A stretch of 64,000 nt of DNA from NCBI RefSeq assembly GCF_011492965.1, contig NZ_CP045121.1, positions 1,364,001 through 1,428,000 on the forward strand, read 5' to 3'. Under the pieces are notes generated by a model. That model did not search any database. It was not told the origin of the DNA and was given only the letters and a program-made list of their open reading frames with translations. This stretch comes from Rubrobacter marinus. Lineage in GTDB: Bacteria; Actinomycetota; Rubrobacteria; Rubrobacterales; Rubrobacteraceae. A program made the translations under genes and the position numbers. Position 1 is the first letter of the stretch. Every line of letters starts with the position of its first letter. This document shows positions 17,404 to 25,889 of this stretch, in pieces.

Positions 17404-18208
17404 GCCTCCTCATTACCTGGTGGAGGGCGATCTCTCTCGTGCTTGGGCGCGAGCTTTCTTGTCCGCCATGGAGACGGGCGTGGACGAGATCTCGCCGCTC
17501 TGCGTGACGGTGCGCGGCTTGGACGAGGGACGGCCGGTGGAGGAGCCCGCCATTAGGCAGGCCTTGGACAAGGCGCTGGCGGCTCAAGGCGAGTTTCCAT
17601 GTCTCACCGTGGCCAACACCATCTTCCCGAGAAGACGCTGGAAGCCCGAGCTTGGGCGCGAGCGGCTGTTCGAGCGTTACGCGAAGATGCTCCCCACGAT
17701 CAAGGCTGCCGACAAGCGGAGAAACCAGAATGGTACTTACTTCGAGCGTATGATCGCCTTCGGTCCCGAACGGCCCGGCTTGGGGAAGATCAACCAACTG
17801 GAGCACATCATCTCCACTTACAAGGAGCGCGGCAATCATAGGCGTAGCGCGCTGCAGGCTTCGATCTTCGATCCGGCGAAGGACCACACGCATCAACGTC
17901 AGCGCGGCTTCCCGTGCCTGCATCAGGTCTCCTTCGTTCCCCTCGAGGACGGCAAGTTGGCCGTGACCGGGTTCTACGCCACGCAGTACCTGTTCGAGAA
18001 GGCCTACGGCAACTACCTGGGCCTCCACGATCTCGGGCGCTTCGTGGCCTACGAGCTCGACCGCGAGCTCGCCGAACTCAACTGCATCGCGAGCGTGGCC
18101 AAGCGGGGCGACCCCACCAAGGGCCGCCTCGCGAACCTGGCCGCAGAGTTGAGGACGATTTTGGGCGAGCCTGGGGGAGGCGCGCCGGACCGCGAGGAGG
18201 TGACGTGA
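17396..18208 (+). CDS. Divergent thymidylate synthase-like protein
   Basis: 270 residues. A thymidylate synthase-type core is visible: paired Arg in GNHRRSALQASIFDP, the catalytic-type Cys174 in RGFPCLHQVSF, then DGKLAVTGFYATQYLFEKAY and YLGLHDLGRFVAYEL, matching the order of TS motifs. The canonical RSxD nucleotide-binding motif is replaced by YATQYLFEK, so the substrate may not be plain dUMP. Family members include phage dUMP/dCMP hydroxymethylases. The gene overlaps its upstream neighbour by eight bases and its downstream neighbour by one (TGATG), so it belongs to the operon. Assignment as hydroxymethylase-type is inference. Confidence 0.62.
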   Translation: MIEPPHYLVEGDLSRAWARAFLSAMETGVDEISPLCVTVRGLDEGRPVEEPAIRQALDKALAAQGEFPCLTVANTIFPRRRWKPELGRERLFERYAKMLPTIKAADKRRNQNGTYFERMIAFGPERPGLGKINQLEHIISTYKERGNHRRSALQASIFDPAKDHTHQRQRGFPCLHQVSFVPLEDGKLAVTGFYATQYLFEKAYGNYLGLHDLGRFVAYELDRELAELNCIASVAKRGDPTKGRLANLAAELRTILGEPGGGAPDREEVT

Positions 18209-18834
18209 TGCGGCAGGGCGATCGCGGCCGCCTCGTCGTCTTCGAGGGACCGGACGGGGTCGGAAAGACGACCCTGGCGCAGGCCTTGGTGGATAAGCTA
18301 ATCAGGCGGGGTGTTCGGTGCGAGTACTTCTCGTTCCCGGGGAGGGAGCCGGGCACCCTGGGCCGCCTCGTCTACGAGGTCCATCACGACCCGGGCAAAT
18401 TCGGCATCGATCGTATGAACCCCACCAGCCTGCAGGTGCTGCACATCGCGGCGCACCTAGACGCCATCGAGGGGCACATACTGCCCGCTTTGAGGGCAGG
18501 CCGCTCGGTGGTTTTGGATCGCTTCTGGTGGTCCACGTTCGTGTACGGTATCGTGGGCGGCGTGGATCGCGACTCCTTGGACGCCATGATCGCGCTCGAG
18601 CTCGAGAGCTGGACGACCGGCGCGAAGCCGATCGTCGCGTTCCTCGTAACCCGTCAGAGCCCGCTACGGCGGGAGGGCCCTGACGAGCGCTGGCGAGAGC
18701 TGCGTGCTGCGTACGAGAACCTCGGCCGCGAGCAAGCGAGCCACCACCCCGTCGAGACGATCTACAACGAGTCGTCGCTGGACGAGGCGCTGGGTTTTGT
18801 GTTGCGGATTTTCGAAAGGGAGCATGGACTTTAA
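18208..18834 (+). CDS. Thymidylate kinase-like nucleotide kinase
   Basis: 208 residues from ATG 18208. Walker A is EGPDGVGKTT (13-22); the DR of LDRFWWST near residue 109 is the nucleotide-binding DRx motif of thymidylate kinases. The C-terminal lid is short and Arg-rich (SPLRREGPDERWRELR). These enzymes phosphorylate dTMP-type nucleotides. In this operon it probably acts on a modified nucleotide made by the TS-like enzymes on either side. It overlaps the next gene by 11 bases. Confidence 0.82.
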   Translation: MRQGDRGRLVVFEGPDGVGKTTLAQALVDKLIRRGVRCEYFSFPGREPGTLGRLVYEVHHDPGKFGIDRMNPTSLQVLHIAAHLDAIEGHILPALRAGRSVVLDRFWWSTFVYGIVGGVDRDSLDAMIALELESWTTGAKPIVAFLVTRQSPLRREGPDERWRELRAAYENLGREQASHHPVETIYNESSLDEALGFVLRIFEREHGL

Positions 18835-19921
18835 TCGCGACTCCTCGGGAGGACGCGACGAAATGCACCAACCGAAGCTCGGGCTCCTCCAAAAGGAGCC
18901 CGCCGTTCGCCCAAGAGATCGAGCCCCGACCCTCTTCTCCGGTCTTGCGCCGGCGAGACCCACCGAGGTTTACGACACCTTCTGGTACTTCGCGGCGGAG
19001 CGCCAGGCGGTTTTCTTCGAGCGCCTCAAGGGACGACCGTACCCGTGGACCGAGGACCCCATCTTGAAGCGCTATAAGTTCACGAACGCCTACCGCGCCT
19101 CGGACCGGGTGAGCCAATACCTGATCCAAAACGTTATCTACGGCGGCGACCAGGACGCGCGGGAGGTCTTCTTCCGCACGATCCTCTTCAAAATCTTCAA
19201 CCGCATCGGCACCTGGGAGATGCTAGAGGAAGAGTTTGGCTGCGTCTCCTACGCCGATTATTCCTTCGAGGAGTACGACGCCTTGTTGACGCGCGCTATC
19301 GAGAGTGGCAGGCGCATCTTTTCGGCCGCGTACATCATGCCGTCGGGCGGCAAGAGGATCGGACGTCCAAGGAAACACAGCCGTTACCTGGAGCTACTCG
19401 GGTGGATGATGGAGGACGGCCTTCCGGAGAGCCTGACCGAAGCGCGAAACATGCGCGAGGCCTTCGAACTGCTGCGCGGTTATCCCATGATCGGCGACTT
19501 CCTCGCCTACCAGTACGCCACGGACTTGAACTACAGCGAGATCACTGACTTCGGGGAGATGGAGTTCGTGATGCCCGGGCCCGGCGCCCGCAACGGCATC
19601 CACAAATGTTTCGAGGACCTCGGGGGCCTGAGCGAGGTGGATATCATCAAGGTGGTCGCCGAGCGTCAGGAGGAGGAGTTCGAGCGACTTGGCCTCGAGT
19701 TTGAGTCGCTGTGGGGACGGCCCTTGCAGCTTATCGACTGCCAGAACCTCTTCTGCGAGGTGGACAAGTACGCTCGGGTCGCCCACCCCTATGCGCGGGG
19801 CGTCACGCACCGCATGCGCATCAAACAGACCTACAGTTTTAATCCCGAGCCCGTGAGCTACTGGTACCCGCCGAAGTGGGGCATCAACCACCTCATTCCA
19901 AGGTCGGAGACGGAGGCGTAG
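18824..19921 (+). CDS. DNA base hypermodification protein, 5-hmdU DNA kinase helical-domain type
   Basis: 365 residues from ATG 18824 with AAGGGAG just upstream. The sequence carries the block I associate with HMUDK_hel proteins: EVYDTFWYFAAERQAVFFER, PWTEDPILKRYKFTNAYRA, SDRVSQYLIQNVIYGG and FFRTILFKIFNRIGTWEMLE. This domain is known from phage enzymes that phosphorylate or otherwise elaborate 5-hydroxymethyluracil in DNA and is related to the glycosylase-like fold of alpha-GPT pyrophosphorylases. No kinase P-loop is seen here; the separate dTMP kinase gene just upstream may supply it. It could be the enzyme that processes the modified base in DNA, but substrate and reaction are inferred. 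Confidence 0.68.
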   Translation: MDFNRDSSGGRDEMHQPKLGLLQKEPAVRPRDRAPTLFSGLAPARPTEVYDTFWYFAAERQAVFFERLKGRPYPWTEDPILKRYKFTNAYRASDRVSQYLIQNVIYGGDQDAREVFFRTILFKIFNRIGTWEMLEEEFGCVSYADYSFEEYDALLTRAIESGRRIFSAAYIMPSGGKRIGRPRKHSRYLELLGWMMEDGLPESLTEARNMREAFELLRGYPMIGDFLAYQYATDLNYSEITDFGEMEFVMPGPGARNGIHKCFEDLGGLSEVDIIKVVAERQEEEFERLGLEFESLWGRPLQLIDCQNLFCEVDKYARVAHPYARGVTHRMRIKQTYSFNPEPVSYWYPPKWGINHLIPRSETEA

Positions 19922-19923
19922 GG

Positions 19924-20931
19924 GTGCGCCTGTTCGAGGGGGAGACGGCTAACGAGGCTTGGAGCAAGGCAGCGACTGCTTTCCTGGTAGAAGGCGAGGC
20001 TCAGGGGCAGGCCAGCCGCGCGGGCTCGACCTGCGAGATCCTTCATGCCGTTCTATCGATCCGTAACCCCCTAGAACGCTGGGTGCTCGCTCGAGAGCCG
20101 GCCATCAACCCGGCCTTCGCCATAGCGGAGACGGCCTGGATACTCGCCGGTCGCGACGACTCGGCGCTGCCGAACCACTGGTATCCGGGCCTACCGAGTT
20201 ACACGGGGCCCGGGGAGCGATACCACGGCGCCTATGGGCACCGCTTGAGGCGTCGTTTCGGCCTCGATCAGCTGGAGAGGGCCTACTTGGCGCTACGTAG
20301 CAACCCCGACAGCAGGCAAGTCGTCTTGCAGATCTGGGACGCCGACCTCGACATGCCCGACGAGGAGGGGCGTCCCGCAAGCCAGGACGTCCCCTGCAAC
20401 GTGCTGTGCATGTTGAAGGTTCGAAACGGAAAGCTCCAGTGGACGCAGGTCATGCGCAGCAACGACCTGTTCCATGGCATCCCCTACAACCTCGTGCAGT
20501 TCACCACCCTGCAGGAGGTGATAGCCGGTTGGCTGGGGCTCGAGGTGGGCGTGTACGACCATCTAAGCGACAGCCTGCACGTTTACGAAAGCGACCTGGC
20601 AAAGGCAAGAAAGTTCGACGAGCAGTTGAAAATTGCCCCCAACACGGACTCGCTGCGTTTGTCGAAGGCAGAGTCGGACGAAACTTTCGCCCTGCTGGTG
20701 GCCCGCTTGGACGCGATGACAAAAGAACACCTGACAGAGAGACGCATGCGGGAGATTGTGGACGAGGGTGACCTCCCCGAAGCGTTTCAGAATGTTCTTC
20801 GAATTGCTGCTGCAGACTCGGCTCGTCGGAGAATGTGGATGCGGTTGTCCAAAGAAGTGGCATTGGGTTGCACCAATGCTGCCCTCTTACAGGCTTGGGG
20901 GAGATGGGTATCGAGGACGGGAACGCGTTGA
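19924..20931 (+). CDS. Thymidylate synthase-family enzyme
   Basis: 335 residues from GTG 19924, two bases after the preceding stop and with GGAGACGGAGG upstream. Canonical TS motifs are intact: catalytic Cys158 in DVPCNVL, GKLQWTQVMRSNDLFHGIPY (169-188) and SLHVYESD (217-224). Thymidylate synthases methylate dUMP; dUMP/dCMP hydroxymethylases share these motifs and differ at few residues, so either activity fits. As the second TS-family gene of the operon, beside a kinase and a base-modification protein, it is more likely to make a modified pyrimidine nucleotide than to serve housekeeping dTMP supply. Confidence 0.85.
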   Translation: MRLFEGETANEAWSKAATAFLVEGEAQGQASRAGSTCEILHAVLSIRNPLERWVLAREPAINPAFAIAETAWILAGRDDSALPNHWYPGLPSYTGPGERYHGAYGHRLRRRFGLDQLERAYLALRSNPDSRQVVLQIWDADLDMPDEEGRPASQDVPCNVLCMLKVRNGKLQWTQVMRSNDLFHGIPYNLVQFTTLQEVIAGWLGLEVGVYDHLSDSLHVYESDLAKARKFDEQLKIAPNTDSLRLSKAESDETFALLVARLDAMTKEHLTERRMREIVDEGDLPEAFQNVLRIAAADSARRRMWMRLSKEVALGCTNAALLQAWGRWVSRTGTR

Positions 20932-21226
20932 CGGCCCATGCAAGCGGTACACCTTCTGCGGGCAAAGGTGGGGGGCATCAGGTGTGAGAGGCCTCTCGGA
21001 CAAAAGCCTCCTACTCCCCTGGTGACAGGCGGTCTTGAGCGACGAAACCTGGACGCCCGAGGCGAGACGATGGTCGTGCGGGCGTACGCCCCACCAGAGG
21101 ACGAGAGCAGCATGCGCTTGAGGATAGCAGCGACCCGCTACGGCGTGCATCAAGGCTGTTGGTCCTTACCGCAACCGAACGGTCAACACAGCACAATGGG
21201 TTGTAGGGAAAGTGAGGTTTGTATAA

Positions 21227-22033
21227 ATGAGGAGAAGCTGCGGCACGGGACGGAGGAACGCCGAAGGAGCTAGGTTTTCTCCTAGCTCTCTAGTCGGGTG
21301 GGTGGTACCTGTGATCGGCTTGGTGCCTCTCTCGGTGGGGGCAGCCGGCTGGATATCGTTGTACTTGAACGCCTTGGTTCAGGGGACCGGAGAGGCTTGG
21401 AGTAACTTCTTAGAGGCAAACACGGGAACTGTGGTGGGCTACGGTTTGACAGTAACGTTACTCCCTTTACTGGCCCAGCCGTTCTTGCTGATCATAGTCG
21501 CCGCAGAGTTGGTGCTCCTCGGGACGGCATGCTGGGCGCTTTCTAAAGCGGGACGACTCCTCGACCTTAACCGCCTAGGGACTGCCGTACGAACGCTCGC
21601 CTGCAAACTACCTTACCGCGAAGAACTTTCCCGCCTCGTCCTCTCGCATGGGGTTCGGACAAAATTGGTGGAGACGCTGAGGGTGCTCATTCCCATGCTG
21701 GAGCACAAAACCCCGAACAGACCCTACCGAGCTGTACTCCTCTTCGTTGCTCTGCCTACCCTCTCACTGGTGGTTGCATCATTCTCCACCTTGATGCTCA
21801 TCGCGGCCGCCAACTCAGGAGCGTCCTGGATTCCATCCGTACTGCAGTTCGCCTCGACCGCGATCGGGTACGTCGGAGCGGCCTCCGGCGTAATAGTGCT
21901 GGCCAGCTTGGGCGTATCTCTGGCAGATCCCGATCCCCTCCCTCGTGTCACCGATTGGAGGGGTGTTCTAGCCGCCACCGCCATGTTGTATGCCTGCATG
22001 GTAGTCTCCACGGTCTTAGCCGTCGTTGCTTGA
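21227..22033 (+). CDS. Multi-pass membrane protein of unknown function
   Basis: 268 residues with about six hydrophobic segments: residues ~22-48, ~75-105, ~167-190, ~205-225 and ~240-268. No family was recognised. It starts at ATG 21227 after a low-GC stretch and ends 77 bases before a NACHT-like NTPase gene. Such membrane partners are often the effector of an NTP-dependent defence system, but nothing in the sequence proves the link. A cytoplasmic loop rich in Arg/Lys lies between the second and third hydrophobic blocks. Confidence 0.6.
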   Translation: MRRSCGTGRRNAEGARFSPSSLVGWVVPVIGLVPLSVGAAGWISLYLNALVQGTGEAWSNFLEANTGTVVGYGLTVTLLPLLAQPFLLIIVAAELVLLGTACWALSKAGRLLDLNRLGTAVRTLACKLPYREELSRLVLSHGVRTKLVETLRVLIPMLEHKTPNRPYRAVLLFVALPTLSLVVASFSTLMLIAAANSGASWIPSVLQFASTAIGYVGAASGVIVLASLGVSLADPDPLPRVTDWRGVLAATAMLYACMVVSTVLAVVA

Positions 22034-22110
22034 CGTACGGGACGCTTGGCGAGAGGACGCGCTTGTCTAGAGCAGCCGCAGCAGCCGATCGAGCAAGAGT
22101 AGCGTAGGCC

Positions 22111-24921
22111 ATGGAAGCTGTAGTGCTTGGGATCGCGATCAATTTGGCGTCTAGCTTGATGGTAGCGGGCGCTGGTCGGCTCGTGGAGGCGACGCTCGGC
22201 GACGAGCAAGAAGCGGCCCTGGAGGAAGCGTTCGCTGGGGCGATGGCCGCTATGCTCGTCGAGATTGCGCGGCACGCGCGGCTGGACCGCAACCTTCCGG
22301 CGCGCCTGGAGGAGGAATTCGGGGGGTTCTTCGGAGACGAATGGGTCGCGCAGACGCTCCTGAGCGTGGCGCTTGACTCCAGGGTGCCGCCCGTCCAAGA
22401 GCTACGCCGAAGATACGAGGCCATGGGGTTCGACCCAGGCGCGCTACCGATAAGCTTCGACAGGGCCATGCGCCTTTTCGCCCACGAACTGGCCACGAGG
22501 GTCCGCGACGACGCGAGGTCCGGGGGGGCGCTGGCCGACTTGGTGGTAGTTTCGGATGTCGAGGCGGTACGGGAGATGCTCCGGCAGTTGATCGAAGCGC
22601 AGGGCCGCACGGGGCCGGACGTAGACGAGCTGTGGAGGGAAACCCAAGCCCGATGCGCGGAGCGCTGGCAGCGGCTAGGGCTGTCGCGTGATGAGGCTTT
22701 CGGGCTGGCAGACGACCTGACGGTGGGGGGCCCCGGCCCCCAGGCCCGGTCTGGGTTTCGAGGTCGTCTCATGATCGTGACGGCCGAGGTCGGCTCCGGC
22801 AAGTCCCTCCTACTGGACCGTCTCTTCCAGAGGGCCGTGGTGCGGCTGCGCGAGGAAGCCAACGCTCCGGCTCCGGCCTTCGTGGAGGCATGGGAGGTGA
22901 CGGGGCGTCTCACGGACGTCGTGGTGCAGAAGACGTCTGCTCTGCCCGATCCGAGGAGGCATGGTGCTGCCGTATTCGTCGACGGGGCCGAGGAACCGGG
23001 GAGGGCTGTCGCAGTCCGTCTGCTGAAAGAAGCACGCATCCTGGTCGAGACCTGGCCGGATACCACGGTCGTAATCGCAGGCCGTCCTCTACCAGATCTC
23101 GTCGGACAGGAGGAGACGTTTTACGTCCCGGAGTTGGACGTGGAGGAGCAAGAGGCTTTGATCGAGCGTATCGCGGCAAGGGAGGTCACACCCGGTCTCA
23201 TCCGCTCGTGGCCCGATTCTGTGCGAGAAGCGATAAAGCGCCCTCTGTTTGCCACACTCATGGCGCTAGACCTCCGGAGCTACGACATCCGCAACCCGCG
23301 CTCGACCGGTGAGTTGCTCTCCGGGCTGGTCGAGAGGGCGTTCGAGCGCACCGGCGAAACGGTAGAGACCGGTTTGCTCGTGCGCCTGGCCGTGGCATGC
23401 ATCGACAGCGAGGGTTTCGTCAGGGCGGCCGACGTGGCATCCACTGCGGAGGTGTCGCGCCTGCGTGCGACGGGCCTCGTGGTCGAGAGAGACGGCGCTG
23501 TTGGTCTCTCCCTGCAAATACTTACCGAGTGGTTCGCGGCGCAGGCCCTCGAGGAGGGATTCGTGGATGCCCGAGACCTCGCTGGGGATCTCGCTCGGCT
23601 CGAGCGCTGGCGCTACCCGCTGGTGATGGCTACCAGCGCTTTCGGTTACACCCGCATTAGGGAGGTGCTCGACCCTATCGTAAGGGGCACCCCGGGATTT
23701 GCTTCGCAGGTCGTGGAGGAGGGTCTCGCACGGCCGGGCTTCTCGGAGGACGCACCTCTCACGCCGCCTCAGCAGTTCGCCGCCCAGATGCGGGAGACGA
23801 TGGAGTCCTGGGTGGCGGGCATCGGGCCCTTGGCCTCGCTTGTAGCACCCGTGCGAGAGGACGGGAGCGTCTCCACCCTCGGGATCAGCGTTTTCGGCGG
23901 GCGAGTAACCCAACAGTCATGGTACGAAGGTTCGGAGGACCTCGGAGACGTCGTCTCCATGGAGGAGTACCCGTCGGAGTTTCCGTCGAACATCCGGTGG
24001 CGCGTGACCCGCTCTGTCGGGCCCCGCCGTCAGCCCGCCTGGGCGTGGCGGTACGCGCTGGAAGACCAACGTAGGAAGCTTTCGGAGCTGCTCAAGTTCC
24101 GGCGCCTCCCGATTCACGGGGGTCTCCTGGCCGAGGAAGCGGCCTGGGACGCAGCGTACGAGTTGCGCAGCAGGTACGACAAGGGATACCGCTATTGGGA
24201 CCCCATCCCGCTCGACGCCCTCGAGCGCTACATGGACCACGCGGGGTGGGACCGCGAGGTGTACACCGTCACTCGGATCCAGCGGTACGACCTGAGGTAT
24301 AAACTACGCTACTTGAAGGACGAGATTCGTCGCATGCGCGAGGCCGGCGAGGAGGAACTGAGGGCGCCGTGGCCACACCGCAATCTCAAACCGGGTGACC
24401 CACGCATCCGCACACATGGCGAGGGCGCGATGAGCAGTCACTGGTTGTGGGAACCTTACTCCCCGGAGGTTCTCTTGGAGCTGTCAAGGGTCGTTGTCGG
24501 TGGCGCGCTAGAGGCATACCGCCGGTTCGTAGAGGCTCACTTCGCACGGCTGGCTCCCCACTTACGGATCGCCGTGATGCTGCCCGCGCGCCTAAAGGGC
24601 GTGCTCGTGCTGAACCACTTAACGGAGCCTCAGCTCAGGCCTTACATGGCTTGGCACCTAAACCCGTTGCCGCGTGGGAGCAACACCGAGGTGCGGATCG
24701 AGATCGGCGAGCAACGGGCAAGCCGGGAACGTATGCTCGCCGTACAGGACCGAATACAAGAGTTGCGCCCTGAAGCCGCTGCATGGTTACTCCCTACAGA
24801 ATACGCCTCCTCGGAATTCTACGGCCGCAACCCGATTAGGGAGCTGGCCTATCAGTTATTGTGGAACGACCTCGAGCGGATTTCTTGGGTGGATGGCACC
24901 TTCCCACAGGGGCATCTGTAA
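22111..24921 (+). CDS. NACHT-like STAND NTPase
   Basis: 936 residues. A hydrophobic N-terminal helix (VVLGIAINLASSLMVAGA) may tether it to the membrane. Walker A is TAEVGSGKSLLLDRL near residue 224 and Walker B is AAVFVDGAEEP near 288, as in NACHT and related STAND ATPases. Helical and winged-helix-like segments follow, then a C-terminal half with YEPYSPEVLLELS-type helices and no recognised repeat. Bacterial NACHT proteins guard against phages by oligomerising on a trigger. It is likely expressed with the small membrane protein upstream. Specific effector and trigger are unknown. The gene has a weak upstream Shine-Dalgarno. Confidence 0.7.
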   Translation: MEAVVLGIAINLASSLMVAGAGRLVEATLGDEQEAALEEAFAGAMAAMLVEIARHARLDRNLPARLEEEFGGFFGDEWVAQTLLSVALDSRVPPVQELRRRYEAMGFDPGALPISFDRAMRLFAHELATRVRDDARSGGALADLVVVSDVEAVREMLRQLIEAQGRTGPDVDELWRETQARCAERWQRLGLSRDEAFGLADDLTVGGPGPQARSGFRGRLMIVTAEVGSGKSLLLDRLFQRAVVRLREEANAPAPAFVEAWEVTGRLTDVVVQKTSALPDPRRHGAAVFVDGAEEPGRAVAVRLLKEARILVETWPDTTVVIAGRPLPDLVGQEETFYVPELDVEEQEALIERIAAREVTPGLIRSWPDSVREAIKRPLFATLMALDLRSYDIRNPRSTGELLSGLVERAFERTGETVETGLLVRLAVACIDSEGFVRAADVASTAEVSRLRATGLVVERDGAVGLSLQILTEWFAAQALEEGFVDARDLAGDLARLERWRYPLVMATSAFGYTRIREVLDPIVRGTPGFASQVVEEGLARPGFSEDAPLTPPQQFAAQMRETMESWVAGIGPLASLVAPVREDGSVSTLGISVFGGRVTQQSWYEGSEDLGDVVSMEEYPSEFPSNIRWRVTRSVGPRRQPAWAWRYALEDQRRKLSELLKFRRLPIHGGLLAEEAAWDAAYELRSRYDKGYRYWDPIPLDALERYMDHAGWDREVYTVTRIQRYDLRYKLRYLKDEIRRMREAGEEELRAPWPHRNLKPGDPRIRTHGEGAMSSHWLWEPYSPEVLLELSRVVVGGALEAYRRFVEAHFARLAPHLRIAVMLPARLKGVLVLNHLTEPQLRPYMAWHLNPLPRGSNTEVRIEIGEQRASRERMLAVQDRIQELRPEAAAWLLPTEYASSEFYGRNPIRELAYQLLWNDLERISWVDGTFPQGHL

Positions 24922-24987
24922 GCGATGTTCTTGCGGTGTGCCCGGAGCCGGTCGATTTTGCGCATCTACTCAGAGGACGGTATCAAC

Positions 24988-25392
24988 TCAACCCTTCTTC
25001 GCCCTCTCCTCGCTCCCGTCGGACTCCTTCTCCGATAGACGAGCGCGGTAGAACTTCCGGAACCCCAGGAGGTCCTTGAAGTCCTCCTCGGGCACCGTCT
25101 GCCCGTAGGCGTAGGCCACTCCGAACTCGCTCCACTCCTCCTCGGAAAGAACCAAGATGGCGTCGGCGTAGGTCGGTACCTCCCGAGGGCAAGCCGCGTA
25201 CCCGCGCATCCAGTCCGAAACGCTTCTCTGGCCGATGTCGCGTTGCGTGCCGGGACGGCCCACCTTGAACCCGCGCCGCCTGCACTCGGCGGCGAAGGTG
25301 CTCTGGTTGTAGCCCCTCGACTCCAACAATCGGTCGAAGAAGCGCCCGAAGTACGTGTACTCGCCGTCAGCCAGACCCGGCTCCAAACTCAT
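24988..25392 (-). CDS. XRE-like transcriptional regulator
   Basis: 134 residues from ATG 25392; the frame is open further upstream but the M at this point begins the domain. The segment FGRFFDRLLESRGYNQSTFA through RSVSDWMRGYAACPREVPTY is a lambda-repressor-like helix-turn-helix, and the tail is acidic then basic. Its start codon lies beside the half-site ATCGGTA, and two full palindromes with the same motif lie upstream, so it is probably autoregulated. It is transcribed divergently from the replication genes at 25890. Confidence 0.65.
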   Translation of the reverse strand: MSLEPGLADGEYTYFGRFFDRLLESRGYNQSTFAAECRRRGFKVGRPGTQRDIGQRSVSDWMRGYAACPREVPTYADAILVLSEEEWSEFGVAYAYGQTVPEEDFKDLLGFRKFYRARLSEKESDGSEERAKKG

Positions 25393-25486
25393 CGGTAGTT
25401 TTGATACGAGAATACCCGCCCGACGGTACGTCCTCAAGGCAACAAAGAAGACCGCGCTGCGAGCTGGGTGAGCCACGGTGGCGTAC

Positions 25487-25537
25487 TACCGATATGTTCG
25501 GTAACATACATAGCGCGAGCTACCGATCTTATCGGTA
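25487..25537. promoter_or_regulatory. Two TACCGAT palindromes between divergent genes
   Basis: TACCGA-TATGT-TCGGTA spans 25487-25503 and TACCGAT-CTT-ATCGGTA spans 25521-25537, the second a perfect 7-base-arm inverted repeat. A third half-site ATCGGTA is at 25391-25397, on the regulator's own start. Centres of the two palindromes are about 34 bases apart, roughly three helical turns, suggesting cooperative binding by the divergent XRE regulator. They could also be replication iterons. Confidence 0.65.
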
Positions 25538-25598
25538 TCAGCAGGGAGGGAGATGTACTGCACAAACCTGTCTCCGTGCTCAAGCGAATCCGCCGATA

Positions 25599-25844
25599 AT
25601 GGGGATGACGGGGAGTGGGAACGTGAGGGAGCGGGTTTCTTCGGGCGACAAGAGGAAGCTGTGCGTCGGGCGAGGGGCACGGTGCTTTGCCTGCGGCGGC
25701 GGTGGAGTCTCTAGGCCGCTTCCGGTGCCTCTGCGGTCGGCTTCTTCGATGACTCGAGCCTGTCCCGTGTGCGGGGGGCGTGGAAGGGCGATCGTCGTGG
25801 ACTCCGGCGACAGGCGGACGGGCTTGTGCGAGGAACCACCATAG
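25599..25844 (+). CDS. Small Cys-rich zinc-binding-like protein
   Basis: Up to 81 residues. Two CxxC pairs, CFACGGGG and CPVCGGRGR, separated by about 30 residues suggest a zinc ribbon similar to DnaJ-type CxxCxGxG knuckles. ATG 25599 has no clear ribosome binding site; GTG 25623 is an alternative. It ends 45 bases before the replication HTH gene and may be its regulator or a helper. Treat as tentative because the region is short and GC-rich. Confidence 0.4.
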   Translation: MGMTGSGNVRERVSSGDKRKLCVGRGARCFACGGGGVSRPLPVPLRSASSMTRACPVCGGRGRAIVVDSGDRRTGLCEEPP

Positions 25845-25889
25845 CGCGGGTTCGGGCGGAGGCGAAGTCTTTCAGGGGGAACGCGGACG

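Noticed and set aside
20932..21226. 111-residue frame at 20938-21273
   Set aside because: Cys/Arg-rich, no ribosome binding site, and overlaps the start of the better-supported membrane protein; treated as noncoding.
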